A stretch of 64,000 nucleotides of DNA from Bradyrhizobium sp. CB1015 (GCF_025200925.1 NZ_CP104174.1:7750001-7814000), one strand, 5' to 3'; shown: positions 27,876-36,483, counted from the first letter of the stretch. Translations and numbers: made by a program. The notes: generated by a model from the sequence alone, not told the origin.

Positions 27876-29110
27876 CGGCCAGCGCTCCGCGTGAGCCGTC
27901 CCCGGTTGAGAATGGTCTTCGGATCGAAGCTGGCGCGCACCCGCTCGCTGAGTGCCGCAATACCCGGTGCTTGCGGATGGAACACATCGACGTCGCGCCT
28001 GACATCATCAGTCGCCCGGATCAGCGTGGCATGTCCACCGACCGCGTTCGCGCGCGTGCGCACGAGCGCGGCATGCGCGTCCGACTTCGGCGGGAGCGCC
28101 GCCCAGATCAGACCGCCGCCCCAATCGTAGATCACATCGCCGCCCGTCTCGCGCGCCAGCTGCGTGCCGAGCGTCGCGCCCGAGGCCGGCGGGCAGACGA
28201 TGCGCCAGACCGGCCAGGCGCCGAGCGCACCGCTGGCCGCGAACGGCAGCACGTCGCGAATCGCGGTCCACAACGCCGCGGATGCCACGTCCTCGATCAG
28301 CGTCGCGGCTCCAAACGGCGCCAGCAATTCGCGCAGCGAGCCGGCGCGGTGCGCGGCAGACGCGGTGATGCCTTCGAGCCGCAGCACCGTCAGCGCCTCG
28401 CCCTCCCCCGCGAGATCGCCCAGGCCCTCGGTCTTGGCCCGGAGCGCCGATTTCGGCAGATGCGCGGCGGCCGAGACGTCGAAGGGCGAGCCGAGCGCCG
28501 CGGTCATGGCCTTGTTGGCGGCGGCATCATCTAACCCGCGCAGCAGCAGCGTCCGCTCGGCCTCGGGCTTGGGCATCACCTTCAGCGTGACCTCGGTCAT
28601 CACCGACAACGTGCCCCAGGACCCCGCCAACAGCTTGCAGAGGTCGTAACCGGTGACGTTCTTCACCACCTTGCCGCCGGTCTTGAAGCTGTCGCCGAAG
28701 CCGGAGACCGCATGCGCGCCCAGCAGGTGATCGCGCGCCCCGCCCGCCCTGATCCGCCGCGGCCCGGCGAGCCCGGCCGCGATCATGCCGCCGATGGTGC
28801 CTGACAACGGCGTGCCGAGCAGCGGCGCGGTATCCATCGGCTCGAAGGCGAATTGCTGGTTCTTGGCATCGATCAGCGCCAGCACGTCGGCGAGCGGCGC
28901 CCCGGCCTGGAGCGTGATGATGAGCTCGTTCGGCTCGTAGGAGGTGACGGCATTGAGCGCGGAGACATCGAGCACGGCATTGGTCGCCATCGTATGGCCA
29001 ATGCTGCGCTTACCGCCATGGCCGATGATCTCGAGCGGCTGCTCATTGGCAATCGCCGCGCGCACCACCTCTTCGACGTCTTTGGCGTCTCTGACCTTGA
29101 GCGTATCCAC
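27872..29110 (-). CDS. glcE: Glycolate oxidase FAD-binding subunit GlcE
   Basis: GlcE is the second FAD_binding_4 subunit of glycolate oxidase. The 412-residue sequence has the FAD fold opening EIIGHGGKRSIGHT, then GAPLADVLALIDAKNQQFAF, LGTPLSGTIGGMIAAGLAG and GKVVKNVTGYDLCKLLAGSW, which correspond to the PP-loop flavoproteins of this family. It overlaps glcF by four bases. The upstream gap to glcD is 377 bases and contains an inverted-repeat element, so the operon may be split or attenuated there. Confidence 0.93.
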   Translation of the reverse strand: MDTLKVRDAKDVEEVVRAAIANEQPLEIIGHGGKRSIGHTMATNAVLDVSALNAVTSYEPNELIITLQAGAPLADVLALIDAKNQQFAFEPMDTAPLLGTPLSGTIGGMIAAGLAGPRRIRAGGARDHLLGAHAVSGFGDSFKTGGKVVKNVTGYDLCKLLAGSWGTLSVMTEVTLKVMPKPEAERTLLLRGLDDAAANKAMTAALGSPFDVSAAAHLPKSALRAKTEGLGDLAGEGEALTVLRLEGITASAAHRAGSLRELLAPFGAATLIEDVASAALWTAIRDVLPFAASGALGAWPVWRIVCPPASGATLGTQLARETGGDVIYDWGGGLIWAALPPKSDAHAALVRTRANAVGGHATLIRATDDVRRDVDVFHPQAPGIAALSERVRASFDPKTILNRGRLTRSAGR

Positions 29111-29487
29111 GGGAAAAGGCGGTAGCGAAATTCGCGCAGGAAATCAATTCGACGCGTGACGGAACGCTGGGCGATATGCGCCCTACGATCTTCATCGAGC
29201 CATCGTGGAACGGTGCCGCTGCTGGCGAAGCGCGAGCGGGCGCAGTACGCGCTGCTGTGAGTGATCTTCTTCCTTCTCGCATGCAAGTCAGGGGCGCTCG
29301 CCTTTGAGATGTGGACTGTGGGCATCGACTTTCTCCACAGCGTCATGGCCGGGCTTGTCCCGGCCATCCACGCCCTTCCACGCAGCAAAAGAACGTGGAG
29401 GCCCGGGACAAGCCCGGGCATGACGACCTCTGCAAAATTCAACTGCGATTGCCCTGCTTTGCCGAGGAAGTGCACCGTCACTGCCGA
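29111..29487. other. Gap between glcD and glcE carrying a repeat element
   Basis: The gap of 377 bases separates two genes that are normally adjacent. It contains the inverted-repeat element at 29341-29426. The remaining sequence shows no open frame with protein character and no recognisable RNA. Confidence 0.5.
29341..29426. repeat. Inverted-repeat element (CGTCATGGCCGGG family)
   Basis: The left part CGTCATGGCCGGGCTTGTCC and its continuation CGGCCATCCACG are matched in inverted orientation by CGTGGAGGCCCGGGACAAGC and CCGGGCATGACG. The arms are about 32 bases with few mismatches around a core of about 20 bases. The left 34 bases are identical to those at 45861. Confidence 0.85.
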
Positions 29488-30981
29488 CTAAAACCGCGGC
29501 AAATCCGGGAACGCCAGCTTGCCCGCGTGCACGTGCATGCGGCCGAGCTCGGCACAGCGGTGCAGGGTCGGAAATACTTTCCCGGGATTGAGCAGGCCCT
29601 GCGCGTCGAAGGCGCATTTCAGGCGCTGCTGCTGGTTGAGGTCGATCTCGCTGAACATGTCGGGCATCAGGTCGCGCTTCTCGATGCCGACGCCGTGCTC
29701 GCCGGTGAGCACGCCGCCGAACTCGACGCAGGCGCGCAGGATGTCGGCACCAAAAGCCTCGGCGCGCTCGATCTCGCCGGGTTTGTTGGCATCGTAGAGG
29801 ATCAAGGGGTGCAGATTGCCGTCACCGGCGTGGAACACGTTGGCGCAGCCGAGCTGGTACTTTTCCGAGAGCTCGCGGATGCGGGCGAGCGCCTTCGGCA
29901 GCGCGCCGCGCGGGATCGTGCCGTCCATGCAGAGATAATCGGGCGAGATGCGGCCCACCGCGGGGAACGCTGCCTTGCGGCCGGCCCAGAACAGGTTGCG
30001 CTCGGCCTCGGAATTGGAAATCTGCAGCGTCACCGAGCCGCAGCCTCGTGCGATGGTCTCCACCCGCGAGATCAGCTCGTCGACCTCGATCTTGGGCCCA
30101 TCGAGCTCGATGATGAGCAGCGCTTCCACATCGAGCGGATAGCCGGCATGCACGAAGGCCTCCGCGGCGTGAATCGCGGGCTTGTCCATCATCTCCATGC
30201 CGCCGGGAATGATGCCGGCGCCGATGATGCGGGCCACGCATTCGCCGGCCGCCTCGACTTGCGCAAAACCCACCATCAGCGCACGCGCCGTCTCCGGCTT
30301 CTGCAGGATGCGCACCGTGATCTCGGTGATGACGCCGAGCAGGCCTTCGGAACCGGTGATGACGCCCATCAGGTCATAGCCGGGATTCTCGCACCCCTTG
30401 CCGCCGATGCGCAGGATCTCGCCGCTCATCAGCACGATCTCGCAGCCGAGCACGTTGTTGGTGGTCATGCCGTATTTCAGGCAGTGCACGCCGCCGGAAT
30501 TCTCCGCCACGTTGCCGCCGATCGAGCAGGCGATCTGCGAGGACGGATCGGGTGCGTAATAGAAGCCGGCATGGGCGACCGCCTGGCTGATCGCGAGATT
30601 GGTGACGCCGGGCTCGGTGACGACGACGCGGTTGTCGAAATCGATCTCGCGGATGCGCTTGAACTTGCCGAGGCCGAGCAGCACGCCGTCCTCGAGCGGC
30701 AGCGCGCCGCCGGACAGCGAGGTGCCGGAGCCGCGCGGTACCACTTTGATGTTCTGCGCAGCACAATATTTCAGGATGAGCGAGACCTGCTCGGTCGTAT
30801 CCGGCAGCACCACGACCATGGGCGGCTGCCGATAGGCGGTCAGCCCGTCGGATTCATAGGCCCGCATCTCGGCGAGGCTGTCGATCACGCCTTCGCCCGG
30901 CACGATGGCGCGCAAGGCGGCGACGATTTCGCTGCGACGCGTCAGCACGGCCTGGTCGCTTGCGGGCATCATGATGGCCAT
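29488..30981 (-). CDS. glcD: Glycolate oxidase catalytic FAD subunit
   Basis: GlcD oxidises glycolate (and D-lactate) to glyoxylate with FAD, feeding electrons to GlcF. The 497-residue protein shows KVVPRGSGTSLSGGALPLED and YAPDPSSQIACSIGGNVAEN for FAD binding, and VLTGEHGVGIEKRDLMPDMF in the FAD-oxidase C-terminal domain (about residue 440). The start at 30981 (MAIMMPASDQAVLTRR) is preceded by AT-rich sequence; MMPASDQ, three codons later, is an alternative. It reads in the same direction as glcE and glcF. Confidence 0.95.
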   Translation of the reverse strand: MAIMMPASDQAVLTRRSEIVAALRAIVPGEGVIDSLAEMRAYESDGLTAYRQPPMVVVLPDTTEQVSLILKYCAAQNIKVVPRGSGTSLSGGALPLEDGVLLGLGKFKRIREIDFDNRVVVTEPGVTNLAISQAVAHAGFYYAPDPSSQIACSIGGNVAENSGGVHCLKYGMTTNNVLGCEIVLMSGEILRIGGKGCENPGYDLMGVITGSEGLLGVITEITVRILQKPETARALMVGFAQVEAAGECVARIIGAGIIPGGMEMMDKPAIHAAEAFVHAGYPLDVEALLIIELDGPKIEVDELISRVETIARGCGSVTLQISNSEAERNLFWAGRKAAFPAVGRISPDYLCMDGTIPRGALPKALARIRELSEKYQLGCANVFHAGDGNLHPLILYDANKPGEIERAEAFGADILRACVEFGGVLTGEHGVGIEKRDLMPDMFSEIDLNQQQRLKCAFDAQGLLNPGKVFPTLHRCAELGRMHVHAGKLAFPDLPRF

Positions 30982-31210
30982 TTTAAGAAGCCCTCGTCCG
31001 ACGGATGGAATTGTCTCGGCAAATCAATCATGTCTTGCCGTCTTTGGGTAGGTCCTCCGAAGGTCCCATTGCTTTGTTGCAGCGCAAGTTCTCTCTGGGG
31101 CAAGTCTGCTAGCAGGAAACCTGTCAAGGTTTCGCGGCTTGTCCACTTGCATCGGACCTGCCAAAACCACGACCCTCCATCTGACCCGGGAAGAGACGAA
31201 GAGCACACTT

Positions 31211-31606
31211 ATGACAAAACTGACTTTGGGCGCGCTGACGATCCTCACCGTCATTGCCACCGCACCCGCCGCGATGGCGCAGGATGTCGCGGCCGGCAAG
31301 ACATCGTTCAACAAGTGCCTGGCCTGCCACGCGATCGGCGAAGGCGCCAAGAACAAGGTCGGCCCCGAGCTCAACGGCCTCAACGGCCGCAAGTCGGGCA
31401 CGGTTGAGGGCTATAGCTACTCGGACGCGAACAAGAATTCCGGCATCACCTGGGACGAGGCCACGTTCAAGGAGTACATCAAGGACCCCAAGGCCAAGAT
31501 CCCCGGCACCAAGATGGCGTTCGCCGGCATCAAGAACGAGACCGAGATTAACAATCTCTGGGCCTTCCTTGCCCAATACGACAAGGACGGGAAGATCAAG
31601 CAGTAA
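31211..31606 (+). CDS. cycA: Periplasmic cytochrome c (c550/c2 type)
   Basis: This 131-residue soluble electron carrier starts at ATG 31211 (MTKLTLGALTILTVIA) with a signal peptide ending AMA-QDV. The haem site is CLACH (36-40). The axial methionine lies in PGTKMAFAG (Met102), and the KNKVGPELNGLNGRKSG segment is characteristic of class I c2/c550 cytochromes. It closely resembles Bradyrhizobium CycA (c550) as I recall it, so the symbol is given with reservation. An in-frame ATG at 31139 would add an unrelated leader. A very strong terminator follows, and glcD is divergent. Confidence 0.85.
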   Translation: MTKLTLGALTILTVIATAPAAMAQDVAAGKTSFNKCLACHAIGEGAKNKVGPELNGLNGRKSGTVEGYSYSDANKNSGITWDEATFKEYIKDPKAKIPGTKMAFAGIKNETEINNLWAFLAQYDKDGKIKQ

Positions 31607-31622
31607 GCGGGCAAAGGCGGCC

Positions 31623-31670
31623 GAGCTTCGGTTCTGATTGGATCAGAACCGAAGCTCCTCTTTGTTATTT
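31623..31670 (+). terminator. Strong hairpin terminator after cycA
   Basis: A perfect 16-pair stem, GAGCTTCGGTTCTGAT with a TGG loop, is followed by CTCTTTGTTATTT. It may also stop the convergent hydrolase transcript. Confidence 0.85.
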
Positions 31671-31672
31671 TG

Positions 31673-31719
31673 ACGCGCTTTCTTCACGCGAACCGGTTTC
31701 CACTTCGCTCGAAAACGCT
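31673..31719. repeat. Rhizobial intergenic repeat (GCGAACCGGTTTCC family)
   Basis: The stretch contains CACGCGAACCGGTTTCCACT and TCGCTCGAAAACGC, a sequence type I recognise as widely repeated between Rhizobiales genes. It abuts the stop codon of the minus-strand hydrolase gene. Confidence 0.6.
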
Positions 31720-32703
31720 TTAGTCGGCGGCCGCCTGCGCCGGGGCGATGTGTCCTATCATCGTCTCGATCTCCGCCTTCACGAGATCCGGCACGGCGTT
31801 CTGCACCATGTGGCCGAGATCGGGCAGCACGATCAGCTTTGCATTCGACACCGCCGCGGCGAACGGGCGCGCGTGGATGCTGGTTCTCACCGTCTTGTCG
31901 GGCTCGCCGGCGATGATCGTGACCGGCGCATTGATCTCGCCATAGCGCGCGACTTGCGCGGCAACCGACTCCTTCAGCGTCACCAGATCATAGGCATTGG
32001 CGATGAACTCGCGTGGGCGCAGCAGGAGCGGCGTCGCCGAGTCCTGCACGAAACCGTCCGGCATCGTCTGCGGCAGGAACACGTTGCGGGCCCCGGCTTC
32101 GGTGACGAAATAGCCGAGCGGCAGCGTGATCGTGTAGGCGAGCAGCGGGCCGATCACGGGCGTTGCGATCAGTTCATTGTAGCGCCCGACGCCGCCGCGC
32201 CAGGGATGGGTGACGGGCGCGAGCATCACGAGGCCGGCAACGCGGTGCGGATGATCGAGCGCGATCCGAGCGCCGAGGGCGCCGCTCCAGGAATGCACCA
32301 CGAAGACCGCGCGATCGATCCCGAGCTTGCCAAGCGCCTCGTCGATCATGCGCGCCTGAATCTGCGGCGTGCAATCCTGGCGGCTTGCGCGCGTGCTCCA
32401 GCCATGGCCGGGGCGGTCGATCAGAATCACGCGGTGATCGCTGGCGAGGAGATCGCCAAGCGGCCGTCGCATCGCTTCGAGATTGGAGCTCGCACCGTGC
32501 AGCATCACGATCGGCAGGCCAGCCTCGCGCGGGCCGAGATCGACGACATGAAGCGTCGCGCCGTCGACCTCGATCATGCGGCCCTGCGGCGGAAAGGCGC
32601 GCTGCACGGCGACGATTCCGGCCTGCGTGAGCAGCGCCAGCAGAACCAGCGCCGTCACGACTGACATCACGACCATGGAGAGAATCCGGGTGATCCTGGG
32701 CAC
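31720..32703 (-). CDS. Alpha/beta hydrolase, membrane-anchored
   Basis: This 327-residue hydrolase has an N-terminal hydrophobic helix (residues 8-30, MVVMSVVTALVLLALLTQAG) that probably anchors it. The fold shows the oxyanion block VMLHGASSN (67-74), the strand VILIDRPGHGWS, and the nucleophile elbow VVHSWSGALGA with Ser140. Here the residue two before the nucleophile is Ser rather than Gly. The acid lies near IIAGEPDKTV and the catalytic His in LPDLGHMVQNA. Haloalkane dehalogenases, epoxide hydrolases and esterases share this form, so no substrate can be named. It is convergent with cycA. Confidence 0.85.
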   Translation of the reverse strand: MPRITRILSMVVMSVVTALVLLALLTQAGIVAVQRAFPPQGRMIEVDGATLHVVDLGPREAGLPIVMLHGASSNLEAMRRPLGDLLASDHRVILIDRPGHGWSTRASRQDCTPQIQARMIDEALGKLGIDRAVFVVHSWSGALGARIALDHPHRVAGLVMLAPVTHPWRGGVGRYNELIATPVIGPLLAYTITLPLGYFVTEAGARNVFLPQTMPDGFVQDSATPLLLRPREFIANAYDLVTLKESVAAQVARYGEINAPVTIIAGEPDKTVRTSIHARPFAAAVSNAKLIVLPDLGHMVQNAVPDLVKAEIETMIGHIAPAQAAAD

Positions 32704-33005
32704 GGGGCAGTTACGGGTCTGCTCGGGCGGCAGTTTCGCCGCCGGCAGTCAGCGCTTCCACTGAAAATGCAAGGGCTGTGGATATGTGCATAATTGGCGA
32801 TCGAGAAAACTCAACGAAATCAGGGCTGTTCTAATCGGCACGCAAGCTTCGGACCGGCTTCATGCAGGCGTCATCGCGGCTTCCATATAATCGCCATGGT
32901 CGGTTCCGCCATCTAGGCGCGGATGGGCGCCGATCCTCCTCGCAGCTTCAGGAGATGCGGGAAAGACCGGCAGGATTTGTCCTGGTTTGAACCGGAGAAT
33001 TTTCG
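32704..33005. other. Intergenic region between the hydrolase gene and a small unknown gene
   Basis: These 302 bases should include the minus-strand hydrolase promoter and the plus-strand promoter of the 60-residue gene (ACCGGAG site just before 33006). I see no repeat family or RNA gene. Confidence 0.4.
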
Positions 33006-33188
33006 ATGAGCTTCAGATCGAACGACACTGCAATCGACGAAATCGTCGCGAGCTGCAACGGCGACCTGCGCGGTGCCGTGCGGGCGCTGCTCCTGATCAA
33101 CGAGCATCTCGAGGCGGAGCTTGCCAAGGCTTACGCCGCGGCCGCCGACCGCGGCTTGGTCGAGCGCGGCGGCAGCGTCCTGCATTGA
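33006..33188 (+). CDS. Small conserved protein, 60 residues, unknown function
   Basis: The ATG at 33006 is preceded by AACCGGAGAATTTTCG, a usable ribosome-binding site. The sequence DEIVASCNGDLRGAVRALLL followed by INEHLEAELAKAYAAAADRG is a convincing amphipathic two-helix protein. I recall close relatives across Bradyrhizobium annotated only as hypothetical. There is no signal peptide and one Cys. It is convergent with the exported small protein that ends at 33196. Confidence 0.75.
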   Translation: MSFRSNDTAIDEIVASCNGDLRGAVRALLLINEHLEAELAKAYAAAADRGLVERGGSVLH

Positions 33189-33195
33189 GCGCGAG

Positions 33196-33456
33196 CTAGT
33201 TCGTCCCGTCCTCTTCCTTTTCCTGCTCGGGCGTGACCGGGGGACAGACGCGGATCGTCGACCGGGCAAGCTTGGCATCGGCCCTGGACTTGTAGGGACC
33301 GTCGCCGAACCAGATGTCGCCGATGATGACCGGATTGCTGGTCACGATGGCGCATTTGCCGGTGGCGCGGTTGCCGACCACCCAGAACAGTCCATCGGCG
33401 GCGCTCACCGTTCCCGACGCGAGCAGCAATACAGCCGCGACCACCAAACGCTTCAT
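33196..33456 (-). CDS. Small exported protein of unknown function
   Basis: This 86-residue reading from ATG 33456 (MKRLVVAAVLLLASGTVSAA) has a clear signal peptide cleaved after SAA or SA. The mature part of about 66 residues has one strand-rich stretch (GLFWVVGNRATGKCAIVTSN, then IIGDIWFGDGPYKSRADAKL) and two Cys (GKCAI and IRVCPP) that could form a disulfide. The tail is acidic (EQEKEEDGTN). A start six codons upstream (33474) is less likely. No function is recognised. Confidence 0.75.
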   Translation of the reverse strand: MKRLVVAAVLLLASGTVSAADGLFWVVGNRATGKCAIVTSNPVIIGDIWFGDGPYKSRADAKLARSTIRVCPPVTPEQEKEEDGTN

Positions 33457-33580
33457 GGCTTTCGCTCCTGCCATGCAGGTAGGCCTGCAACAGGCCCGGC
33501 AATAGTCCTTGCAACGCCTCGGCTCGGATCGTGGTTAATCCGAGCCGGCCGCGATCGCTCGAGAAATCATCGAGTTATAG

Positions 33581-34216
33581 CTAGATGTCGCGGCCTTCGA
33601 TCTTCTCGGTCAGCGCCTTGACCTGATCGGGGATCTTTTCCAGGTGCGGATTGACGGCGAGCGCCTTGCGATAGGCCTCGAGCGCACGCCTCTCGTCCCC
33701 GACCTCCTGCATGATCATGCCGAGGCCGGCGAGCGCGCCGAAATGGCGCGGCTCGCGGATCAGCACTTGCTGGATGTCCGCGAGCGAGCGGCCATAGTCG
33801 TTCTGCATGTAATAGAGCGTCGCCCGCCGGTTCCAGGCCTCGATGTAATCGGGCCTGAGCTTGATGACGGAATCCAGCAGCTTGATCGCGACGTCGATCT
33901 TCTTCGCATCGACCGCGGTCTTGGCGCGCGACATCAGGAGCGCGGCGGTGTCGCTCGGGGTCTGCAGCCAGATCGCCCAGATCCGCGCCTCGACATGCTT
34001 GGCGCTGGCCTCGTCGGGCGCCGCCTTCAGCGCGCCGAACAGGAAATCGAGATTTTTGCCGCGGTCGACCTTCGGCAGCTTTGACGGCGCCTCGGGGAGC
34101 TTCTTCTGCTTGCCGGGCGGCTCGACCTGCTGGGCCAGGGCGGCCGGAGCAAGGCCGATGGTTCCCAGCACGAGGGCCAGGCACAGGGTGCGCGCGAAAC
34201 GGAATCTCACTGCCAT
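33581..34216 (-). CDS. Exported TPR-repeat protein
   Basis: This 211-residue protein has a signal peptide (MAVRFRFARTLCLALVLGTIGLAP..AQ). The mature part contains tandem tetratricopeptide-like helices: DEASAKHVEARIWAIWLQTP, KKIDVAIKLLDSVIKLRPDY, YIEAWNRRATLYYMQNDYGR and SLADIQQVLIREPRHFGALA. The last two have the W/Y-N-R-A and G-x-x-Y TPR spacing. It is likely a periplasmic scaffold. It has no operon partner apart from rpmJ upstream on the same strand, 118 bases away. Confidence 0.82.
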   Translation of the reverse strand: MAVRFRFARTLCLALVLGTIGLAPAALAQQVEPPGKQKKLPEAPSKLPKVDRGKNLDFLFGALKAAPDEASAKHVEARIWAIWLQTPSDTAALLMSRAKTAVDAKKIDVAIKLLDSVIKLRPDYIEAWNRRATLYYMQNDYGRSLADIQQVLIREPRHFGALAGLGMIMQEVGDERRALEAYRKALAVNPHLEKIPDQVKALTEKIEGRDI

Positions 34217-34333
34217 GGTGAAAGTCTAAACGCGCAAAGCCGCCCTTGCAAAGCAAAGGCGGTGTCAAACTCGTGTGAGACCGTGGTCTTGCGGGCGCGC
34301 CGAGAGGCGCCCGGCGGGGATCAGCCGCTCAGA

Positions 34334-34459
34334 TCAGCCTTGGCGCGCCTTGAAGCGGCGCTGCACCTTGTTGATCACGTAGACCCGGCCCTTGCGGCGG
34401 ACCAGGCGGTTGGCGCGATGGCGGCCGCGCAGCGATTTCAGCGAGTTACGGACCTTCAT
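34334..34459 (-). CDS. rpmJ: 50S ribosomal protein L36, cysteine-free type
   Basis: The 41-residue sequence starts [20 protein letters not shown] and continues [20 protein letters not shown]. This is the L36 fold in its longer form without the four zinc-binding Cys/His residues (YkgO-like). The start is ATG 34459; an upstream extension of the frame has no similarity. The zinc-free form is usual in alphaproteobacteria. The gene stands alone, outside the spc operon. Confidence 0.92.
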   Translation of the reverse strand: MKVRNSLKSLRGRHRANRLVRRKGRVYVINKVQRRFKARQG

Positions 34460-34789
34460 GGCAGAATCCTGAACGTTCGAAAGGCCGTGTTCGGCACTAC
34501 CGTTTCGGCACGCGCGAATGTGGCAAAATGAGATTTTTCCCGCTGGCGGACCGGCCGCCCGGGACGGAGCGGTTCTTAAGGCATGGCGGGAGGTCATGTC
34601 AATGTTAACGGCCCCGCAAATCCGTGAAAACAACCCCATGCACAGTAGAAGCGGCCGGATCGGCCCGATCCGGCGGATTGGAGGTCGGGCTTGGCAAAGA
34701 CTTTCGCCGCCTGCGCTTTTGCCGCCACCAGCGCCTTGCCAAATTCGTTATATCCTATAATCAATTCGGCAACCTGTCGGGAGGACACC
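34460..34789. other. Divergent region between rpmJ and the amidohydrolase gene
   Basis: The 330-base gap holds the rpmJ promoter and the promoter/operator of the amidohydrolase, including the inverted repeat at 34736-34772. Nothing else was recognised. Confidence 0.45.
34736..34772 (+). promoter_or_regulatory. Inverted repeat overlapping a TATAAT box, candidate operator
   Basis: The arms TTGCCAAATT and AATTCGGCAA are inverted copies with one mismatch, spaced by 17 bases that include TATAAT at 34756-34761. The site ends 17 bases before the amidohydrolase ATG, so a bound repressor could block transcription. Confidence 0.45.
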
Positions 34790-35674
34790 ATGCCAAAGCT
34801 GAAGCTGCCTGATATCGACAAAGTCGTCGCCATCGACATCCACACCCATGCCGAGGAGCCCTGCGGCACCCATCCTGACGACGGCTATGACGATTTCCAG
34901 GCGCAGATGGCGGAGTATTTCAAGTCGCCGCACAAGCATCCGCCGACGGTGCCGGAGACCGCGGCCTATTACCGCTCCAAGAACATCGCCGCGGTGATCT
35001 TCCCGGTCGATGCCGAGCGCGAGACCGGCTTCCGCCGCTACAAGAACGAGGAGATGCTGGAGATCGCCTCCGACCATCTCGACGTGCTGATCCCCTTCGT
35101 CTCGATCGACCCGCACAAGGGCAAGCTCGGGGCCCGCGAGGCGCGCAAGCTGATCGAGGAATACGGCGTGCGCGGCTTCAAATTCCACCCGACCATGCAG
35201 GGCTTCTACGCCAACGACCGCATGGCCTATCCGCTCTATGAAGAGATCAACAATGGCGGCGCGATCGCGCTGTTCCACACCGGCCAGACCGGCGTCGGCT
35301 CCGGCATGCCCGGCGGCATGGGGATGCGGCTGAAATATTCCAACCCGATGTACATGGACGACGTCGCGGCCGATTTCCCCGACCTCAAGATCATCCTCGC
35401 CCACCCCTCCTTCCCCTGGCAGGAAGAGGCGCTCTCGGTCGCGACCCACAAGCCGAACGTCTACATCGACCTCTCGGGCTGGTCGCCGAAATATTTCCCG
35501 CCGATCCTGGTGCGCTACATCAACTCGATTCTGCAGGACAAGATGCTATTCGGCTCGGACTGGCCGGTGATCACGCCGGACCGCTGGCTGTCGGATTTCG
35601 CCAAGATCGACATCCGCGACGAGATCCGGCCGAAGGTGCTGAAGGCGAACGCGCGGAAGCTGCTGGGGATCTAA
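34790..35674 (+). CDS. Metal-dependent amidohydrolase family protein (ACMSD-like, Amidohydro_2)
   Basis: This 294-residue TIM-barrel hydrolase or decarboxylase starts at ATG 34790 (MPKLKLPDIDKVVAIDIHTH) with GGGAGGACACC upstream. Metal ligands are the IDIHTHAEE motif (residues 14-22), the His in GFKFHPTMQGFY, the His in IILAHPSFPW and the Asp of LFGSDWPVITP near residue 268. Relatives in Rhodopseudomonas hydrolyse beta-keto aryl-CoA thioesters in coumarate degradation. That is one possibility, but the substrate is not settled by sequence. An inverted repeat sits just upstream. Confidence 0.87.
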   Translation: MPKLKLPDIDKVVAIDIHTHAEEPCGTHPDDGYDDFQAQMAEYFKSPHKHPPTVPETAAYYRSKNIAAVIFPVDAERETGFRRYKNEEMLEIASDHLDVLIPFVSIDPHKGKLGAREARKLIEEYGVRGFKFHPTMQGFYANDRMAYPLYEEINNGGAIALFHTGQTGVGSGMPGGMGMRLKYSNPMYMDDVAADFPDLKIILAHPSFPWQEEALSVATHKPNVYIDLSGWSPKYFPPILVRYINSILQDKMLFGSDWPVITPDRWLSDFAKIDIRDEIRPKVLKANARKLLGI

Positions 35675-35748
35675 ATCAGGCGCTCAACGATCTGCGCAGC
35701 GCATTGAAGGCTTCGATCGCATGACCGAAGCCCTCTTGCTTAAAAGCG

Positions 35749-36483
35749 TCAGACCTGCGCCAAGCCGCCGTCGACGAAAACCTCGCCGCCGGTCATGTAG
35801 CTGCTGTCCGAGGACGCCAGGAACGCGGCCACCGCGCCGGTCTCGCTGGGGTCACCGACGCGTCCGATCGGCGTCGCGCTGCCGAGTGCATCGAATGCTT
35901 CCTCGCCCACGACCTCCAGCGCCAGCTCCGTCTTGGTCGGCCCCGGCGACAGCACGTTGACGCGGATGCCCGTGCCGCGCAGGTCCTGCGCCCAGCTGCG
36001 CGCCAGATTGCGGATCGCCGCCTTGGTCGCGCTGTAGATGCTGAATTGCGGCGTTCCCATCACGCCTGTGCTCGAGCCGGTCAGGATGATCGACGATCCT
36101 TTTCCCATCAGCGGCAGGGCTTTCTGCACGGTGAACACCAACCCCCTGACATTGACGTCGAAGATCTGATCGTAATGCTCGGGCGTGATCTGGCCGAGCG
36201 GCGCAAACGCGCCGGTCCCGGCATTGGCGAACAGGACGTCGACGTTGCCGCGTTCGACTTTCACCGTTGCATACAGTCGGTCGAGGTCGGACAAATCGGT
36301 GACCGATCCCCTGACTGCGCGCGCCGAGGACCCGAGCTGCGCAACGGCGGCATCGAGCGGCTCCTGCCGTCGCCCGAAGAGATAGACGAACGCGCCTTCA
36401 TCGACGAACCGTTTGGCGGCTCCGAGCCCGATGCCAGTTCCACCGCCCGTCACCACCGCCGTCTTGCCTTGTAGTCTGCTCAT
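35749..36483 (-). CDS. SDR-family NAD(P)-dependent oxidoreductase
   Basis: This is a classical short-chain dehydrogenase of 244 residues. The dinucleotide-binding motif is TGGGTGIG (residues 12-19), the structural FANAGTGAF is present, and the active site is SSTGVMGTPQFSIYSATKAA with the Tyr-x3-Lys pair. The acceptor end reads NVLSPGPTKTELA, and the C-terminus MTGGEVFVDGGLAQV is typical. It is divergent from an HxlR regulator with an 85-base gap, an arrangement common for HxlR-controlled quinone or aldehyde reductases. Substrate is unknown. Confidence 0.92.
   Translation of the reverse strand: MSRLQGKTAVVTGGGTGIGLGAAKRFVDEGAFVYLFGRRQEPLDAAVAQLGSSARAVRGSVTDLSDLDRLYATVKVERGNVDVLFANAGTGAFAPLGQITPEHYDQIFDVNVRGLVFTVQKALPLMGKGSSIILTGSSTGVMGTPQFSIYSATKAAIRNLARSWAQDLRGTGIRVNVLSPGPTKTELALEVVGEEAFDALGSATPIGRVGDPSETGAVAAFLASSDSSYMTGGEVFVDGGLAQV

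Noticed and set aside
29311..31407. A 698-residue plus-strand open frame opposite glcD
   Set aside because: It is the complement of glcD and of a repeat element; no protein family was seen.
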